From positions 12,098 to 76,097 of the forward strand of contig DATISY010000090.1 of the NCBI GenBank assembly GCA_035468285.1: a DNA stretch of 64,000 bases, given 5' to 3'. Source of the DNA: PALSA-555 sp035468285 (GTDB taxonomy: Bacteria > Actinomycetota > Acidimicrobiia > IMCC26256 > PALSA-555). The notes under the pieces were generated by a model that was not told the DNA's origin, ran no database searches, and saw nothing but the letters and a program-made list of their open reading frames with translations. Shown here one piece after another: positions 7,286 through 16,834 of this stretch (within the stretch, counting starts at the first letter, position 1; each line of letters begins with the position of its first letter). The position numbers were made by a program, and so were the translations under genes.

Positions 7286-8904
7286 GTCCGGAGACGTCGG
7301 TACCGGCGGATGAGCGCGTTCGTCGACGTGTCGTGGGCGAGCTCGGGTTCCTGGGCGGCGTCGAGCTCGGGGATGATGTCAGACGCGAGCTTCTTGCCGA
7401 GCTCCACGCCCCACTGGTCGAACGAGTTGATGTCCCAGACGGTGCCTTGGGTGAAGACCTTGTGCTCGTAGAGCGCGATGAGCTGACCGAGGGTGTGGGG
7501 GGTGAGCTCGGGGATCAGCATGGTGTTCGTCGGGTGGTTGCCGGCGAAGGTGCGGTGCGGGACCTGGAACTCGGGGACGCCTTCGGCTCTGACCTCCGCT
7601 GCGGTCTTCCCGAACGCGAGTGCTTGGGGCTGGGCGAAGAGGTTCGCCATCAACAGGTTGTGGTGGTCACCGAGCGGGTGGCGGGGACGACAGAACCCGA
7701 TGAAGTCGCATGGGATCAGCTTCGTCCCTTGGTGGATGAGCTGGTAGTAGGCGTGCTGACCGTTCGTTCCCGGTTGGCCCCACACGATCGGTCCGGTCTG
7801 CCAGCCGACGGGTTCGCCTTCGAGGGTGACGGACTTGCCGTTGCTCTCCATGTCGAGTTGCTGGAGGTAGTCGGTGAGGCGGGCCAGGTACTGGTCGTAC
7901 GGGAGGATCGCGACGGTCTCGGCCCCGAAGAAGTTGTCGTACCAGATGCCGATGAGCCCGAGGATCATCGGCAGGTTCTGTTCGATCGGCGCGGTGCGGA
8001 AGTGCTCGTCGATGACATGGAATCCCGCGAGCATGCTCCCGAAGGCGTCGGGGCCGATGGCGACCATGAGGGAGAGCCCGATCGCAGAGTCGTAGGAGTA
8101 GCGCCCGCCGACCCAGTCCCAGAATTCGAACATGTTGGCGGGGTCGATGCCGAACTTCTCGACTTCGGCCTGGTTGGTCGAAACGGCGACGAAGTGCTTG
8201 GCGATCGCGGCGTCGGTGTGGAGCGCGGCGAGGGCCCATTCGCGGGCGGTGCGGGCGTTGGTCATGGTCTCGAGCGTGGTGAAGGTCTTGGACGCGACGA
8301 TGAACAGGGTCTCTTCCTGGTCGAGGTCGCGGGTGGACTCCCAGAAGTCGGTGGCGTCGACGTTGGAGACAAACCGGACGGTCAGGGAGCGGTCGCTGAA
8401 GTCCTTGAGCGCCTCGTACGCCATGCGCGGGCCGAGGTCGCTGCCGCCGATGCCGATGTTGATGATGTTGCGGATCCGTCGGCCGGTGTGGCCGGTCCAC
8501 GCCCCGGATCGGACCCGATCGGCGAAGTCGGTCATGCGGTCGAGGACCCGGTGGACCTGCGGTACGACGTCGACGCCGTCGACGACGATGCGGGCGTCGC
8601 GGGGGGCGCGGAGCGCGACGTGGAGCACGGCGCGTCGCTCGGTGACGTTGATCTTCTCGCCGGCGAACATGGCGTCGCGCCGCTGCTCGACGTCGGCCCG
8701 GCGGGCGAGGGCGGCAAGGAGCCGAATCGTCTCGCCGGTGAGTCGGTTCTTGGAGTAGTCGAGGTACAGGTCACCGGCTTCGAGGTGCATGGTGTCGCCG
8801 CGGCCGGGGTCCTCGGCGAAGAGCTGGCGGAGATGCACCGAGCGCAGCTGGTCGTAGTGGTCCGCGAGTGACGCCCATTCCGGCGTGTCCACGATGCGGG
8901 TCAT
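7282..8904 (-). CDS. pgi: Glucose-6-phosphate isomerase
   Basis: This 540-residue enzyme of glycolysis and gluconeogenesis interconverts glucose-6-phosphate and fructose-6-phosphate in the cytosol. Family motifs are in order: VDYSKNR-like N-terminus, NIGIGGSDLGPRMAYEAL, WVGGRYS, DMESNGKSV (the catalytic glutamate), GTNGQHAYYQLIHQ (the catalytic histidine) and WDINSFDQWGVELGKKLA near the C-terminus. The length matches the eukaryote-like PGI group. It starts at ATG 8904 behind a good ribosome site (GAGAGGAGGG), and a TAGGCT -10 box lies at 8934-8929. It sits between the nuo operons and is followed by the histidine phosphatase. Confidence 0.97.
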   Translation of the reverse strand: MTRIVDTPEWASLADHYDQLRSVHLRQLFAEDPGRGDTMHLEAGDLYLDYSKNRLTGETIRLLAALARRADVEQRRDAMFAGEKINVTERRAVLHVALRAPRDARIVVDGVDVVPQVHRVLDRMTDFADRVRSGAWTGHTGRRIRNIINIGIGGSDLGPRMAYEALKDFSDRSLTVRFVSNVDATDFWESTRDLDQEETLFIVASKTFTTLETMTNARTAREWALAALHTDAAIAKHFVAVSTNQAEVEKFGIDPANMFEFWDWVGGRYSYDSAIGLSLMVAIGPDAFGSMLAGFHVIDEHFRTAPIEQNLPMILGLIGIWYDNFFGAETVAILPYDQYLARLTDYLQQLDMESNGKSVTLEGEPVGWQTGPIVWGQPGTNGQHAYYQLIHQGTKLIPCDFIGFCRPRHPLGDHHNLLMANLFAQPQALAFGKTAAEVRAEGVPEFQVPHRTFAGNHPTNTMLIPELTPHTLGQLIALYEHKVFTQGTVWDINSFDQWGVELGKKLASDIIPELDAAQEPELAHDTSTNALIRRYRRLRT

Positions 8905-8928
8905 CGCCGCCCTCCTCTCGTCGGGGGG

Positions 8929-8934
8929 AGCCTA
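8929..8934 (-). promoter_or_regulatory. Predicted -10 box for pgi
   Basis: Read leftward this is TAGGCT, 24 bases before the pgi start and upstream of its GAGAGGAGGG ribosome site. It lies in the 67-base gap after nuoN, so pgi can be transcribed independently of the nuo operon. Confidence 0.4.
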
Positions 8935-8971
8935 CGGGGCCTTCGGTCTGCCCCGGTCGACGAGTCGGTTC

Positions 8972-10462
8972 CTACAGCAGGAACGTCGCGTCGCGTGCCC
9001 AGTGGACGAACGTCCCGGGGACGACACCGACGACGACGACCAGCGCGACGCAGGCGACGAGCACGATCCCGGACCACGGGTCGACCCGGCGCAGCAGCCC
9101 GCCCGGTTCGGGTGCATCGTCGGGTCGTGCGCTGAGCATGGTGAGCGCGATGCGCAGGTAGTAGAAGGCGCCGACGACGCTCGCGAGCACCCCGATGATG
9201 AGGAGGGCGTACTCGTGCGCCTGGGCCGCGGCGCTGAAGACCTCGAGCTTGGCGACGAAGCCGCCGGTGAACGGGACGCCGGCCTGCGCGAGGACGAAGA
9301 AGATGAGGAGGCCACCGACCACGGGCCGTTCGAGGGCGAGCCCGCGGTAGTCGTCGAGGGAGTGGTGGTCGTCGCCGCGGCGGGCGGCGATGGTGATGAC
9401 CGCGAACGCCCCGATGGTCATGAACGCGTAGACGAACAGGTAGAGGAGGGCCGCTTCCCGGCCGCGTGACGTGTTGGCCTGGAACCCGATGAGGATGAAC
9501 CCGGCATGGCCGATGGACGAGTACGCGAGGATCCGCTTCACGTCGGTCTGGATGACAGCCGCGACGTTCCCGACGACGAGCGAGAGCACGGCGAGCGCCC
9601 AGACCGCGGGCCGCCAGTCGCTGCGGTAGAGCGGGAAAGCGACCCCAAAGATCCGGATCAGTGCGGCGAAGCCGGCGGCTTTGGTCGCCGCCGACATGAA
9701 GGACGTCACCGGTGTCGGAGATCCTTGGTAGACGTCGGGGGTCCACATGTGGAACGGGACGGCGGCGACCTTGAACCCGAGGCCGACGAGGAGCAGCGCG
9801 ATCCCGCCGAGCAGGGTGCCCTGGTCGAGCAGCGTGGTGTTGGCGAGGAACCGCGCGATCCCGGTGAGGGAGGTGGTGCCGGTGGCCCCATAGGTGAGCG
9901 CGACGCCGTAGAGGAACACCGCGGACGAGAACGCGCCGAGCACGAAGTACTTCATCCCGGCTTCTTGGGAGCTGAGCCGTCGCCGGTCGAACGCCGCGAG
10001 CACGTACAGCGGGATGGACAGCACCTCGAGGGCGAGGAACACGACGATCAGGTCGTTCGCGGTGGTCATGACGAGCATCCCGGCGGCGGACAACAAGATG
10101 AGCGCGAAGTACTCGGGTGCCTCGAGACCCTCCCGGCGCAGGTAGGCGACGGAGAGGAGGAGGGCCATGACCGTGGCGATGAGGACGACGACGCCGAGGA
10201 ACACGCCGAACGGGTCGACGCGGACCATGCCGGCGATGGTGGTCATCGCCCGGTGCCCACGCAGGAGGTGCCACAGCCGGTACTGGACCGCGCCGGCCGC
10301 GACGACGCCAGAGATCGCGACGACCGTGCAGAGCGGCACGACGATCGGCCGGCGGCGCAGCACCGACCGCAGCATGACGATGAACACCCCGGCGGCGGCG
10401 AGGGCGATCTCGGGCGAGATGGCCAGCCAGTTGACGGTGGGGTGCACGATCGGCGGGGTCAC
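8972..10462 (-). CDS. nuoN: NADH-quinone oxidoreductase subunit N
   Basis: This 496-residue antiporter-like subunit of the complex I membrane arm has about 14 hydrophobic helices. Conserved signatures include EYFALILLSAAGMLVMTTAN, FLALEVLSIPLYVLAAF and GFKVAAVPFHMWTPDVYQGS, and VKRILAYSSIGHAGFILIG supplies the lysine of the proton path. It is the last gene of the complete 14-gene operon and overlaps nuoM by 4 bases. The start is GTG 10462. Confidence 0.97.
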   Translation of the reverse strand: MTPPIVHPTVNWLAISPEIALAAAGVFIVMLRSVLRRRPIVVPLCTVVAISGVVAAGAVQYRLWHLLRGHRAMTTIAGMVRVDPFGVFLGVVVLIATVMALLLSVAYLRREGLEAPEYFALILLSAAGMLVMTTANDLIVVFLALEVLSIPLYVLAAFDRRRLSSQEAGMKYFVLGAFSSAVFLYGVALTYGATGTTSLTGIARFLANTTLLDQGTLLGGIALLLVGLGFKVAAVPFHMWTPDVYQGSPTPVTSFMSAATKAAGFAALIRIFGVAFPLYRSDWRPAVWALAVLSLVVGNVAAVIQTDVKRILAYSSIGHAGFILIGFQANTSRGREAALLYLFVYAFMTIGAFAVITIAARRGDDHHSLDDYRGLALERPVVGGLLIFFVLAQAGVPFTGGFVAKLEVFSAAAQAHEYALLIIGVLASVVGAFYYLRIALTMLSARPDDAPEPGGLLRRVDPWSGIVLVACVALVVVVGVVPGTFVHWARDATFLL

Positions 10463-12051
10463 GGCGCGCCCCGTCCGAGCTGGATCGACTGGGAGGCGGT
10501 GACCCCATCGGGGAGCTTCGTGGGTGCGTAGCCCTTGGGCCGCTTCTCACGGAAGTGGGTCTTGAGCTCGAGGTTGACGATGGTGCGCTTCAACGAGGGC
10601 TCGACGCGCTCGATCGCGAGCTTGGGGTACAGGCCGAGGAAGAGGCTGAGGGCGAGAAGCGGCGCGACGACCATCACCTCGCGGAGGTTGACGTCGGGCA
10701 GTTTCAGGTTGATACCGGTGGGCTTGCCCATGAACGTCCGCTGGAAGGCCCACAGCATGTACACCGCGGCGAAGATGACCCCGACCACGCCCGCGACAGC
10801 CCAGGGTCGTCGGGACACGAACGTGCCCGCGAGTGACAGGAACTCCCCGATGAAACCCGAGAAGCCGGGAAGGCCGATGCCGGCGAACATCGCGCCGAGG
10901 AACAACGCGGTGAGGAGGGGCGCGGACCGCCAGATGCCGCCGTACTCGGCGATCTCGTAGGTGTGGCGACGCTCGTAGAGCATGCCGACGAGCAGGAACA
11001 GCGCGCCGGTGGTGAGCGGATGGCTGAGCATCGTGAACACCGCGCCGTCGAGACCGATGACGGTGAGCGAGAAGACGCCCACGATCACGAACCCCATGTG
11101 TGCGACCGACGAGTAGGCGATGATCCGTTTCAGGTTCTTCTGCATCGCGGCGACGATCGCCCCGTAGAGGATGCCGATGACCCCGAGGGTGAGGAGCAGC
11201 GGCGCGAGGTCGACGGAGGCGTGAGGGAACAGCTCGAGCGAGAAGCGCAGCAGCCCGTACGCGCCCATCTTGAGGATGACGCCCGCCAGCACCACCGAGC
11301 CCGCGGTCGGCGCCTCGGTGTGCACGTCGGGCAGCCAGGTGTGGAGCGGGACCAGGGGGACCTTGATCGCGAACGCGGCGAGGAACCCGAAGAACAGCAA
11401 GACCTCGGTGGTGCTGGACAGGCCGTGCCAGCTCCACGCGGCCAGGACGCGGTAGTCGAAGGAGAGGACGCCGGTCTGGGACTGGTGGATGAATCCGAGG
11501 ATCAGGGTGCTCGCCAGCATCAACGATGATCCAGCAGCCGTATAGATGAAGAACTTCGTGGCCGCGTACTGGCGCCGTCCGTGACCCCAGCCCTGGATCA
11601 GGAAGTACATGGGGACCAGGAGGATCTCCCAGAACAAGAAGAAGACGATGAGGTCCAGGGAGAGGAAGATCCCCATGAGCGAGAACTCGAGCAGCAGGAA
11701 CCACGCGGTGAACGCCTTCGGTCGCTGCGTCGGGTACCGCTGGGAGGCGAGGAGCCCGATCGGGATGAGCAACGCGGTGGCGAGGATCATGAAGAGGCTG
11801 ATCCCGTCGACACCGACGATGTAGCGCGACCCGATCGAAGGGAGCCACGGCCGGTTCTCGACGAACTGGAAGAACACCTTCTTGGTCGAAAAGTCGGCCA
11901 GCAGCCAGCAGGCCAGGCCGAGCGTGGCGACGCTGAACGCGTACCCGACCGCCCTGACGAGCTCGGGGCGCCGGCCTGGGAGGAGCGCGACGACGACCGC
12001 CCCGATGAGCGGCGTCGCGATGATGGCGGTGAGGATCGGGAAGTCGGTCAC
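10459..12051 (-). CDS. nuoM: NADH-quinone oxidoreductase subunit M
   Basis: This 530-residue antiporter-like subunit has about 14 helices. The signatures LIVFFLFWEILLVPMYFLIQ (with the key glutamate), AFAIKVPLVPLHTWLPDVHT and LKRIIAYSSVAHMGFVIVG are all present. The roughly 40-residue C-terminal tail after the last helix is hydrophilic. It starts at GTG 12051, one base after the nuoL stop. It is part of the complete complex I operon. Confidence 0.97.
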   Translation of the reverse strand: MTDFPILTAIIATPLIGAVVVALLPGRRPELVRAVGYAFSVATLGLACWLLADFSTKKVFFQFVENRPWLPSIGSRYIVGVDGISLFMILATALLIPIGLLASQRYPTQRPKAFTAWFLLLEFSLMGIFLSLDLIVFFLFWEILLVPMYFLIQGWGHGRRQYAATKFFIYTAAGSSLMLASTLILGFIHQSQTGVLSFDYRVLAAWSWHGLSSTTEVLLFFGFLAAFAIKVPLVPLHTWLPDVHTEAPTAGSVVLAGVILKMGAYGLLRFSLELFPHASVDLAPLLLTLGVIGILYGAIVAAMQKNLKRIIAYSSVAHMGFVIVGVFSLTVIGLDGAVFTMLSHPLTTGALFLLVGMLYERRHTYEIAEYGGIWRSAPLLTALFLGAMFAGIGLPGFSGFIGEFLSLAGTFVSRRPWAVAGVVGVIFAAVYMLWAFQRTFMGKPTGINLKLPDVNLREVMVVAPLLALSLFLGLYPKLAIERVEPSLKRTIVNLELKTHFREKRPKGYAPTKLPDGVTASQSIQLGRGAP

Positions 12052-12052
12052 A

Positions 12053-14113
12053 TCACCGTCCCGCGTACGCGAGGAAGAAGAGGAGCAGCGCGGCCGCGCC
12101 GAGCGCGATTCCGATCGCGTACCGGCGGACGAGGCCGTCTTGGGCGTGGCGCAGCCCTTCGGCGGCCCGGCGGACGAGATGCCCGGTGCCGTTCACCGCG
12201 CCGTCGATCACCCGCTGGTCGACGTCCCGGTCGAGGAACGTGGCAAACCCCCGGACCGGCCCGTCAACGGCCTTCGAGATCGCCTCGTCGTAGTAGTACC
12301 CGTGGCCGATGACGTCGCCGACGACGCCGAGCCGTTCCTGGAGGGGATCGTCGGCCGGGGACGGCAGGCCGCGCCGATAGAAGAGGAAGGCCACCAAGAT
12401 CCCGACGGCGCCGAAGGCGAGCGCGGTGGCGCTGAGCGCCGCGGCGCCCGCGAAGCTCTCGGTGATCGGTGCGCCTCGGAACACCGGCTCGAGCCACGCG
12501 TCGAGGTGCGTCCCGCCCCGCAGCGGGATGTCGATGATCCCGCCGACGATGGAGAGCACCGCCAGCGTCACGATCGGGAGCACCATGAGCATCGGGCTCT
12601 CGTGCGGTTCGTGACCATGGAGGCGGGGGGTTCGGGGCGGTTCCCCGTACACCACGGTCGGGAGGTAGTCGGGCTCGTACCCCAGCTCGGCTTCGACGTC
12701 CTCGCTCGCGACGACGTCATCATCGTCGGACCCTCCGCTGACCGCGGCCACGGCTGGGGCATCCGACGTGCCCCACCGGGCGTTGCCAAAGAAGGTCAGC
12801 AGGATGAGCCGCGTCATGTAGAGGGCGGTCATGACGGCGGCGACGATCCCGACGGCCCAGATGCCGAAGTCGTGGCGCACGTACGCCGCTTCGAGGACGC
12901 CATCCTTCGCCCAGAACCCGTCGAAGGGTGGCGCCCCGGCGATGGCGAGCCAGGCCACGACCATCGCACCGGCGGTGTACGGCATGAACCGGCGGAGGGC
13001 GCCCATGACGCGCATGTCCTGGTTCTCGCCGTTGCCGTGGATCACGGATCCGGCGCCGAGGAACAGGCAGGCCTTGTAGAAGGCGTGCATCAGCACGAAG
13101 AACACCGCGGCGGCGTACGCCCCGGTGCCGAGGGCGAGGAACATGTAGCCGAGCTGGCTGATCGTCGAGTACGCCAGCACACGTTTGATGTCGGGTTGGA
13201 GGACCGCCATGGTGCCGGCGACGAGCGCGGTGATCGCGCCGATCCATGCGACGACCGTCATCGCGGAGTGGCTGGCGTCGAAGAAGGGGTGCGCCCGACA
13301 GATCAGGAACACCCCCGCGGTGACCATCGTCGCCGCGTGGATGAGCGCGGAGACCGGGGTGGGGCCCTCCATCGCGTCGGGGAGCCACGGGAACAGCGGG
13401 ATTTGAGCGCTCTTCCCGGTGCACCCCAGGAAGAGGAGGAGCGCGATCGCGGTGGTGATGCCACCCGAGGCGTGCAGCGCGGCGTGGCCGGTGGCGCCGT
13501 AGTCCAGGGTGCCGAACTGCGCGATCAGCAGGAACATGGCGATGAGGAACCCGATGTCGCCGACGCGGTTGTAGATGAACGCCTTCTTGCCCCCGAGGGC
13601 GGCGGTGCTGCGCTCGTACCAGAAGGCGATGAGGAGATAGGAGCAGAGGCCGACGCCTTCCCACCCGAGGAAGGTGAGGAGGTAGCTGCTGGCGAGCACG
13701 AGGATCAGCATCGATGCCGCGAACAGGTTGAAGTACGCGAAGAACCGCCCAGTGTTCGGGTCGTCGCGCATGTAGCCGATGGCATAGAGGTGGATGAGCG
13801 TCCCGACGCCGGTGACGAGCAGGCACCAGGTGATGGACAGGGGATCGGCGAGGAACCCGATGTTCACGTGGAGCTGGTCGGCGGGCAGCCAGGTGAAGAT
13901 GATGCTGACGTGGCTGCGGGCGTCGGGAGGGAGGCTCAGCAGCGCGGCGAGCTGCACGACAGACCAGGCGAACGCGAGGGCCATGAGGCCGGTGGCGACC
14001 CAGCCGGCGCGCGGGGAACCGAGCCGACGGCCGAAGGCCATCAGGAATGCCGCACCGATAAGGGGCAACAGCGCGACGATGCCGACGAGGCCGAGGACGT
14101 CGCGCGCGTTCAC
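12053..14113 (-). CDS. nuoL: NADH-quinone oxidoreductase subunit L (complete copy)
   Basis: This 686-residue subunit is the most distal proton-pumping unit of complex I. Recognisable segments are FLGWEGVGLCSYLLIAFWY, KAFIYNRVGDIGFLIAMF, GKSAQIPLFPWLPDAMEGPT and IKRVLAYSTISQLGYMFLAL, followed by the long C-terminal lateral helix region. A 55-residue acidic insertion around residues 460-515 (rich in D and E, with DVEAELGYEPDYLPT) is longer than usual. It starts at GTG 14113, 24 bases after nuoK. This intact copy contrasts with the interrupted nuoL at the left edge. Confidence 0.97.
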   Translation of the reverse strand: MNARDVLGLVGIVALLPLIGAAFLMAFGRRLGSPRAGWVATGLMALAFAWSVVQLAALLSLPPDARSHVSIIFTWLPADQLHVNIGFLADPLSITWCLLVTGVGTLIHLYAIGYMRDDPNTGRFFAYFNLFAASMLILVLASSYLLTFLGWEGVGLCSYLLIAFWYERSTAALGGKKAFIYNRVGDIGFLIAMFLLIAQFGTLDYGATGHAALHASGGITTAIALLLFLGCTGKSAQIPLFPWLPDAMEGPTPVSALIHAATMVTAGVFLICRAHPFFDASHSAMTVVAWIGAITALVAGTMAVLQPDIKRVLAYSTISQLGYMFLALGTGAYAAAVFFVLMHAFYKACLFLGAGSVIHGNGENQDMRVMGALRRFMPYTAGAMVVAWLAIAGAPPFDGFWAKDGVLEAAYVRHDFGIWAVGIVAAVMTALYMTRLILLTFFGNARWGTSDAPAVAAVSGGSDDDDVVASEDVEAELGYEPDYLPTVVYGEPPRTPRLHGHEPHESPMLMVLPIVTLAVLSIVGGIIDIPLRGGTHLDAWLEPVFRGAPITESFAGAAALSATALAFGAVGILVAFLFYRRGLPSPADDPLQERLGVVGDVIGHGYYYDEAISKAVDGPVRGFATFLDRDVDQRVIDGAVNGTGHLVRRAAEGLRHAQDGLVRRYAIGIALGAAALLLFFLAYAGR

Positions 14114-14137
14114 CGGGTCACCGTGCCGTCCATGCGG

Positions 14138-14455
14138 TCAGCCCTCCAGGCTCCGGAGATCGTCGGCGGTCGCGGCGCGCCGACGACGGAAGATGGCCAC
14201 GATGATGGCCAGGCCGACCGCAACCTCAGCGGCCGCGACCACCAGGGTGAAGAACACGAGGACCTGCCCGGCAGCGTCGTTGAGGGCCTTGGCGAACGCC
14301 ACAAATGTGAGGTTGACCGCGTTGAGCATGAGCTCGACGCACATGAACATGACGAGCACGTTGCGGCGCACGAGCAGGCCCACCGCGCCGATCCCGAACA
14401 GCGCCGCGGCGAGCACGAGGTAGTAGCTGGACGTGATCGTGAACGCGCCGATCAC
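14138..14455 (-). CDS. nuoK: NADH-quinone oxidoreductase subunit K
   Basis: This 105-residue, three-helix subunit carries the expected membrane glutamates E41 (CVELMLNAVNL) and E77 (AAAEVAVGLA). The start is GTG 14455 (VIGAFTITSS), overlapping the nuoJ stop as GTGA. An upstream extension to 14671 lies entirely inside nuoJ and is rejected. It belongs to the complete operon. Confidence 0.95.
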   Translation of the reverse strand: MIGAFTITSSYYLVLAAALFGIGAVGLLVRRNVLVMFMCVELMLNAVNLTFVAFAKALNDAAGQVLVFFTLVVAAAEVAVGLAIIVAIFRRRRAATADDLRSLEG

Positions 14456-15006
14456 GGGATGCCCCCGTCTTGGGGGACCGGGTCGGGTCGTTCGCCGCTC
14501 CGGCGGGCGAGCACGACACTCCCGACGACGGCGATGACGAGCAGCACCGCGGTGATCTGGAACGGCCACAGGAAGTCGGTGAACAGGACCCGGGCGACCC
14601 GTTCGATGTTGCTGCCGAAGTGGCCGCCGGTGAGCCCGACGCCGTGAACCGTCTTCGCGCCGGTCGCCCACCGGTGACCGGCGAGGAAGAGGATCTCGGC
14701 GAGCACGATCGCGCCCAGGCCGAGCGCGATCGGCCGCTGGAACCGGAGCGGCTCGGTGCGCTGCTCGGGCCGGTCGACGCCAAGCAACATGATCACGAAC
14801 AGGAACAGCACGACGATCGCGCCCGCATAGACGATGATCTGGACCGCGGCGACGAGCTGGGCGTCCTGGAGCAGGAAGAGCACGGCCACGCTGACCAGGG
14901 TGAGGACGAGAAACAGCGCCGAGTGGACAGGGTTGCGAGCGAGGACGACCCCGAGCGCGGCGCCGAGCGTGAGCGCCCCAAAGATGAAGAAGAGCGCGAC
15001 GGTCAT
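14452..15006 (-). CDS. nuoJ: NADH-quinone oxidoreductase subunit J
   Basis: This 184-residue membrane subunit has five helices, with the NuoJ features ARNPVHSALFLVLTLVSVAV and VAAVQIIVYAGAIVVLFLFV. It is longer than its paralogue in the first operon because of a loop around residues 75-130 and a C-terminal tail ending in DGGIP. It starts at ATG 15006 and overlaps nuoI by 4 bases. Confidence 0.95.
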   Translation of the reverse strand: MTVALFFIFGALTLGAALGVVLARNPVHSALFLVLTLVSVAVLFLLQDAQLVAAVQIIVYAGAIVVLFLFVIMLLGVDRPEQRTEPLRFQRPIALGLGAIVLAEILFLAGHRWATGAKTVHGVGLTGGHFGSNIERVARVLFTDFLWPFQITAVLLVIAVVGSVVLARRSGERPDPVPQDGGIP

Positions 15007-15632
15007 GGGTGGCTGCTCGGGTCAGGAGGGGTCACGGCAGACGCGTCGGACGCCTGGCCGTGCTCCGGCTCGCGGACGCCGAAGCCGAGCTCGGCAGACC
15101 AGGCCACCCGGTCCTCGTACTCGGCGTTGCCCGAGGGGGAGGTGGCGCGCATCCAGGCGCTGGTCTCGTCGTCCTCGCCGCCGAGCCACAGCTCCCAGGG
15201 TTGACGGCGGGCGCGCCCGTCGTCGTCGACGAGCAGCTCGGCTTTGGTGTAGATGGCTTCGTCACGGTGCGCGAACGAGAACTCGAAGAGCTTGGTCTCG
15301 GTGATGGCCTCGGTCGGGCACGCCTCGACGCAGAGGTCGCAGTGGATGCACCGCAGGTAGTTGATCTCGTACACGAAGCCGTACCGTTCACCCGGTGACA
15401 CGGGGTCATCGGGCAGGTTGTCGGCGCCGCGCACATAGATGCAGTGGGCCGGGCACACGCCGGCGCAGAGTTCGCAGCCGATGCACTTCTCCATGCCGTC
15501 CTCGTACCGGTTGAGGACGTGCCGACCATGGAACCGGCTCGGCTTCGGCCGCTTTTCCTGCGGGTACTTCTCGGTGACACGCGGCCGGAAGACTTGTTGG
15601 ATGGTGACCCGGAATCCCGAGAGGCGACCCAT
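15003..15632 (-). CDS. nuoI: NADH-quinone oxidoreductase subunit I
   Basis: This 209-residue ferredoxin-like subunit has two complete 4Fe-4S motifs, C50, C53, C56, C60 and C95, C98, C101, C105 (clusters N6a and N6b). The C-terminal 70 residues after the ferredoxin fold are longer than in the paralogue and contain an acidic WLGGEDDETSAW segment. It starts at ATG 15632 and overlaps nuoH by one base. It links the NuoG-side clusters to NuoB. Confidence 0.96.
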   Translation of the reverse strand: MGRLSGFRVTIQQVFRPRVTEKYPQEKRPKPSRFHGRHVLNRYEDGMEKCIGCELCAGVCPAHCIYVRGADNLPDDPVSPGERYGFVYEINYLRCIHCDLCVEACPTEAITETKLFEFSFAHRDEAIYTKAELLVDDDGRARRQPWELWLGGEDDETSAWMRATSPSGNAEYEDRVAWSAELGFGVREPEHGQASDASAVTPPDPSSHP

Positions 15633-16834
15633 CAGCGGATCTCCTCGAGCTCACCATGCTTGGGGACGCAGGCCATGAGGAACGCGAACACCAGGATTCC
15701 GCCCGCGGCCGCAGCCGGCGTGGTGATCCAGAGGTTCCATCCCTGGTCGCGGGCCACGACGATGACGCCGGTGACCATGGCCCAGAGGAACGCCGCTTCG
15801 ATGAGGAACTTCCAGCTGAGCTCCATGAGCCGGTCGAAGCGGAGCCGGGGCAGCGAAGCGCGGACCCAGACCGTGGCGTAGAGCACGATCCAGAGCTTCA
15901 GCAGGAACCAGAACACGGGGATGATCCAGACGTTGACCCATCCGCCCCGGTCGAGGAACCCGAGCCGGGGACCGGACGGACCGCCGAGGAACAACGTCAC
16001 CGCGATCGCCGACATGGTGATCACGTTCATGAACTCGGCGAGGTAGAAGATCGCGAAGCGGATGCCGGTGTACTCGGCGTGGTAGCCGCCGGCGAGCTCC
16101 TCTTCGGCCTCCGAGAAGTCGAACGGCGGATGGTTGGTCTCAGCGATGGCGGAGATCAAGAAGATGATGAACGCCCCGATGGCCGGCAGCCACAGCCACT
16201 GGCTCACGAACGAGTCCCAGCCCATCCAGGACTGATGGATGACGATGCCGCGCAGCGAGAGGGTCCCGGTGTGGACGAGGACACCGACGATCGACAGGCC
16301 CATGGCGGCCTCGTAGCTCAGGACCTGCGCCGAGGCGCGCACCGACCCGAGCAACGGGTACTTCGACCCCGACGACCAACCGGCGAGCATGACCCCGTAC
16401 ACGCCGAGGCCGGACATGGCGAGGAGCCAGAGGATCCCGATGGGCGGGTCGGCGAGCTGCAGGAAGGTGGTGTGGCCGGCGATGCGGGCGATACCGCCGA
16501 ACGGGACGATCGCGAAGGCGAGGAACGCGGCGAGCGCGGAGACGAATGGGGCGATGAGGTACACCGGCTTGTCGGCCGTGATCGGCATCGACTGCTCCTT
16601 GAAGAACAGCTTGATGCCGTCGGCGAGGGTCTGCAGGATCCCGAACGGGCCCGCCTGGTCGGGGCCGATCCGGTTCTGCATATCGGCGATGACCTTGCGC
16701 ATGAACCAGATGTAGAGGAGCACCGAGACGAGCAGGAGCGCGAAGACGATGAACGTCTTCGCGATCACGATGACCACGACCGTGAAGTCGATTCCGTGCT
16801 GGAAGAGCGGGTCGCCCCCCGCGAACGGCGTCAC
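15632..16834 (-). CDS. nuoH: NADH-quinone oxidoreductase subunit H
   Basis: This 400-residue quinone-chamber subunit carries NRIGPDQAGPFGILQTLADG, KLFFKEQSMP and PPFDFSEAEEELAGGYHAEY, the last holding the acidic cluster that couples quinone reduction to pumping. It is about 50 residues longer than the copy in the first operon. The start is GTG 16834, overlapping the nuoG stop as GTGA; the frame continuing to 17194 lies inside nuoG. Confidence 0.96.
   Translation of the reverse strand: MTPFAGGDPLFQHGIDFTVVVIVIAKTFIVFALLLVSVLLYIWFMRKVIADMQNRIGPDQAGPFGILQTLADGIKLFFKEQSMPITADKPVYLIAPFVSALAAFLAFAIVPFGGIARIAGHTTFLQLADPPIGILWLLAMSGLGVYGVMLAGWSSGSKYPLLGSVRASAQVLSYEAAMGLSIVGVLVHTGTLSLRGIVIHQSWMGWDSFVSQWLWLPAIGAFIIFLISAIAETNHPPFDFSEAEEELAGGYHAEYTGIRFAIFYLAEFMNVITMSAIAVTLFLGGPSGPRLGFLDRGGWVNVWIIPVFWFLLKLWIVLYATVWVRASLPRLRFDRLMELSWKFLIEAAFLWAMVTGVIVVARDQGWNLWITTPAAAAGGILVFAFLMACVPKHGELEEIR

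Noticed and set aside
7087..8868. Very long open frames on the strand opposite pgi, nuo, cobA-hemD and other genes.
   Set aside because: They are mirror frames of GC-rich coding genes with low-complexity Asp/Glu/Arg/Gly products and no family motifs; the opposite strand encodes clear conserved proteins.
7282..8904. Pgi has WGQPGTNGQH where many homologues have WGEPGTNGQH, suggesting loss of the catalytic glutamate.
   Set aside because: Counting along the human enzyme, the catalytic glutamate lies in the MESNG motif, which is intact here (DMESNGKSV), and the catalytic histidine in GQH is present.
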